Shown: positions 62,198 through 64,000 of the stretch, piece after piece | Position numbering within the stretch: the first letter of the stretch is position 1 | Layout: each line of letters begins with the position of its first letter | DNA from: Cornus controversa | Taxonomy: Eukaryota; Streptophyta; Magnoliopsida; Cornales; Cornaceae | Length of the DNA: 64,000 nucleotides | Direction: 5' to 3' | NCBI GenBank assembly: GCA_026545225.1 | Contig: CM048845.1 | Coordinates: 87,013,033-87,077,032, forward strand | The notes under the pieces: model-generated | The model's input: the letters and a program-made list of their open reading frames with translations, nothing else | Database searches by the model: none | Told to the model about the DNA's origin: nothing | Made by a program: the position numbers and the translations under genes

Positions 62198-63113
62198 CTA
62201 ATTCCATGTAGCCTCCTCTTTGAATTCAATATCTCTACTAATGACGATCTTCCCATTGCTTAGGTTGTACAACTTGTAGCCTTTAGATCTTGAATCATTG
62301 CCAATGAACACAAACTTCTCATTTTTGTTGTCTAATTTAATTCCATTCCATGCTTCTTGTGGTGTCTTGGTTTGCACACTTCTAGTAGGACAACGATTGG
62401 ACAAGTACACCGCACAATCAACAGCTTCGGCCCAAAATTCTTTAGGCATTTCTTTGCTTTTCAACATACTTCGAGCCATATTCAGAATGGTTCTATTCTT
62501 CCTTTCGGCGACTCCATTTTGTTGAGGAGATCTTGGAACCGTTAAAGGATGGTGAATACCATTTTCTTCACAAAAAGTTTTGAATTCATTTGATGTGAAC
62601 TCACCACCTCTATCTGATCAAAGAGCCTTTATGTCATAGCCACTTTGTTTTTCTACAAGTGCCTTGAATTTTTTAAAAACTCCATACACCTCCGATTTCT
62701 GTTTAAGAAAATACACCCAAGTTTTTTTGGTTAAAATCATCAATGAATAGCAAAAAATAATTACTTTTACCATATGATGACGAAGTAATTGGACCACAAA
62801 CATCTAAGTGAATAAGTTCTAGTGGTGTCGTTGCTCTTGTGGTAGCTTCCTTAAGAAAACTCTTTCTTAATTGTTTTCTAACGAGACATCCTTCACATAA
62901 TTGATTTGGATTGTTAATGAAAGACAATCCTTTCACCATCTTTTTCTTGGCCAACAACTCTAGTCCTCCAAAATTCAAGTGCTCAAATCTCAAATGCCAA
63001 AGCCATGTAGAATCATTAAAACAAGCTTTCAAACATTTATCCTTATCGGTTTGAATATTTAACAAAAATATCCGATTCTTTGTCATTGAAACTTTGACAA
63101 TCAAGCTTCCCAA
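62198..63113 (-). pseudogene. Copia integrase relic
   Basis: The Zn-binding GAG-pre-integrase region is visible as WHLRFEHLNFGGL and CEGCLVRKQ, followed by the core text HLDVCGPI and FLLFIDDF. A one-base insertion near 62727 shifts the frame into KTWVYFLKQKSEVYG, and a CGA-to-TGA-type stop lies at 62618-62620. Downstream, PKEFWAEAVDCAVYLSNRCP is intact. Between PQEAWNG and KLDNKNEKFVFIG about 20-25 residues usual in the family are missing, implying an in-frame internal deletion. Confidence 0.88.
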
Positions 63114-63125
63114 AGGATCTCTTAT

Positions 63126-64000
63126 CTAAAGACTACAATTCTTCATAAAAATATTGTAGCCTTTTTCTAAGAATTGTCCCAAACTCAAAATATTGCTCTT
63201 TATATTAGGCACATAATAAACATTGGAAATGAATTGATGCTGCCCATTCTTCAAACGAATCAAAATTTTACCTTTCTCTCTTACCGTAATTTGTGATGAG
63301 TCTCCAAATGTCACCTTGTCGTTGATCATTTCATCAAGATCAATAAACTTGTCTTTGTTACCACACATATGATTGCTAGTGCCGGTGTCAAGATACCACA
63401 TATTCTCTTCACTTTTTTCACCTTTGTATGTCAACAATAAGGTAGGCTTCACTTCTTCATCAATATAATTAGCTTTTTATTCAACTTCAACATTATTAGT
63501 AACATTTCTACATTCCAAAGCATAATGGCCATACTTATGACAATTGTAACATTGAATTTGAGATTTGTTATACTTTCTTCCATATGGCTTTGAGTAATTT
63601 CCTCTTCCACGCCACCTTGTTTGTTGTGAGACATGATTTTTTTCTTCATTGTTGATGGTATGGTGACCACTTCTTTCACCTCTACCTCTACCTCTTCCTC
63701 GGCCACGTACATTTTCACATCCTCGGCCCCTTTGGTTTCCACCATGTTTTTCTTTCAAAAAAAGCTTTGTTTGTAGCACTTGTTCCAAAGACTCTTGTTT
63801 CTTCACCACTTTTCCTTCATGAGCTTACAACGAACCCATGAGTTGGTCAATGGTCATGGACTCCAAATCCTTCGATTCTTCAATGGCAACAACAATAAAG
63901 TTGAATTTGGTTTCCAATGACTAAAGGATCTTTTCAACGACCCTTGTATCATTCATGGAGGCTTCACCGTATCTCCTTAATTGATTTACGATAGCCAAGA
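63126..64000 (-). pseudogene. Copia gag and protease relic (gag incomplete)
   Basis: The gag CCHC knuckle CYNCHKYGHYALEC lies in the frame 63477-63809, preceded by an Arg/Gly-rich stretch. Upstream gag (QLRRYGEASMNDTRVVEKIL, then [20 protein letters not shown]) continues to the window end but has stops at 63825-63827 and 63921-63923. The protease motif [13 protein letters not shown] follows a stop at 63477-63479, and another stop lies at 63126-63128. All pieces are in one frame, so these are point lesions. Confidence 0.9.

Larger units (their letters stand above)
60048..64000 (-). mobile_element. Decayed Ty1/copia retrotransposon, 3' portion
   Basis: Minus-strand order from right to left is gag, protease, integrase, reverse transcriptase, RNase H, polypurine tract and 3' LTR, which is the Ty1/copia order. 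The 5' LTR and the first part of gag lie beyond the window. At least seven in-frame stops and two or more frameshifts prevent expression of a full polyprotein. The element interrupts the relic PDR upstream region. Confidence 0.92.

Noticed and set aside
1-64000. tRNA, rRNA or organelle-derived inserts
   Set aside because: No cloverleaf-like B-box/A-box pair, rRNA core sequence or plastid/mitochondrial gene text was noticed in reading. A covariance-model scan would be needed to exclude them fully.

Overview
The window is nuclear DNA from a flowering plant, most likely a eudicot. It is AT-rich, its genes are interrupted by GT-AG introns, and long intergenic tracts are full of microsatellites, small terminal-inverted-repeat (TIR) elements and decayed LTR retrotransposons. 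No bacterial, organellar or viral gene order is present, and the species cannot be fixed from sequence reading alone.

Layout. (1) 0.8-3.1 kb, plus strand: a two-exon caffeoyl shikimate esterase gene whose single intron carries a hAT-like transposon. (2) 3.1-12.6 kb: gene-poor AT-rich DNA with several TIR elements, including a perfect 49-bp-arm hairpin and a 780-bp Mutator-type non-autonomous element. (3) 12.6-18.0 kb, plus: a five-exon plastid ATP/ADP translocase (NTT). (4) 20.0-24.1 kb, minus: a seven-exon gene for a poorly known protein of about 815 residues, with an HNH-nuclease-like motif followed by a coiled coil. (5) 27.2-50.3 kb, plus: a tandem duplication of a PDR-type (ABCG full-size) ABC transporter. 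The first copy (28.8-36.3 kb, 24 exons, 1454 codons) is intact. The second (42.2-49.6 kb) keeps all 24 exon positions but has three frameshifting deletions and two nonsense codons, so it is a pseudogene. (6) 50.3-57.5 kb: a truncated Ty3/gypsy gag-protease relic and nested TIR elements. (7) 57.5-60.0 kb: a degraded third copy of the PDR upstream region, itself hit by a hAT-like element. (8) 60.0 kb to the end, minus: a decayed Ty1/copia element starting with its 3' LTR and running off the window.

The genes do not form a pathway. CSE acts in monolignol synthesis, NTT imports ATP into plastids, and PDR transporters export compounds at the plasma membrane. The main story is genomic: a PDR locus expanding in tandem while one copy decays, under steady bombardment by small transposons. 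The sequence predicts that the body of a third PDR copy, if it survives, lies beyond the right end of the window past the copia element. I did not find a convincing new defence or genetic system. The least described item is the HNH-like coiled-coil gene.
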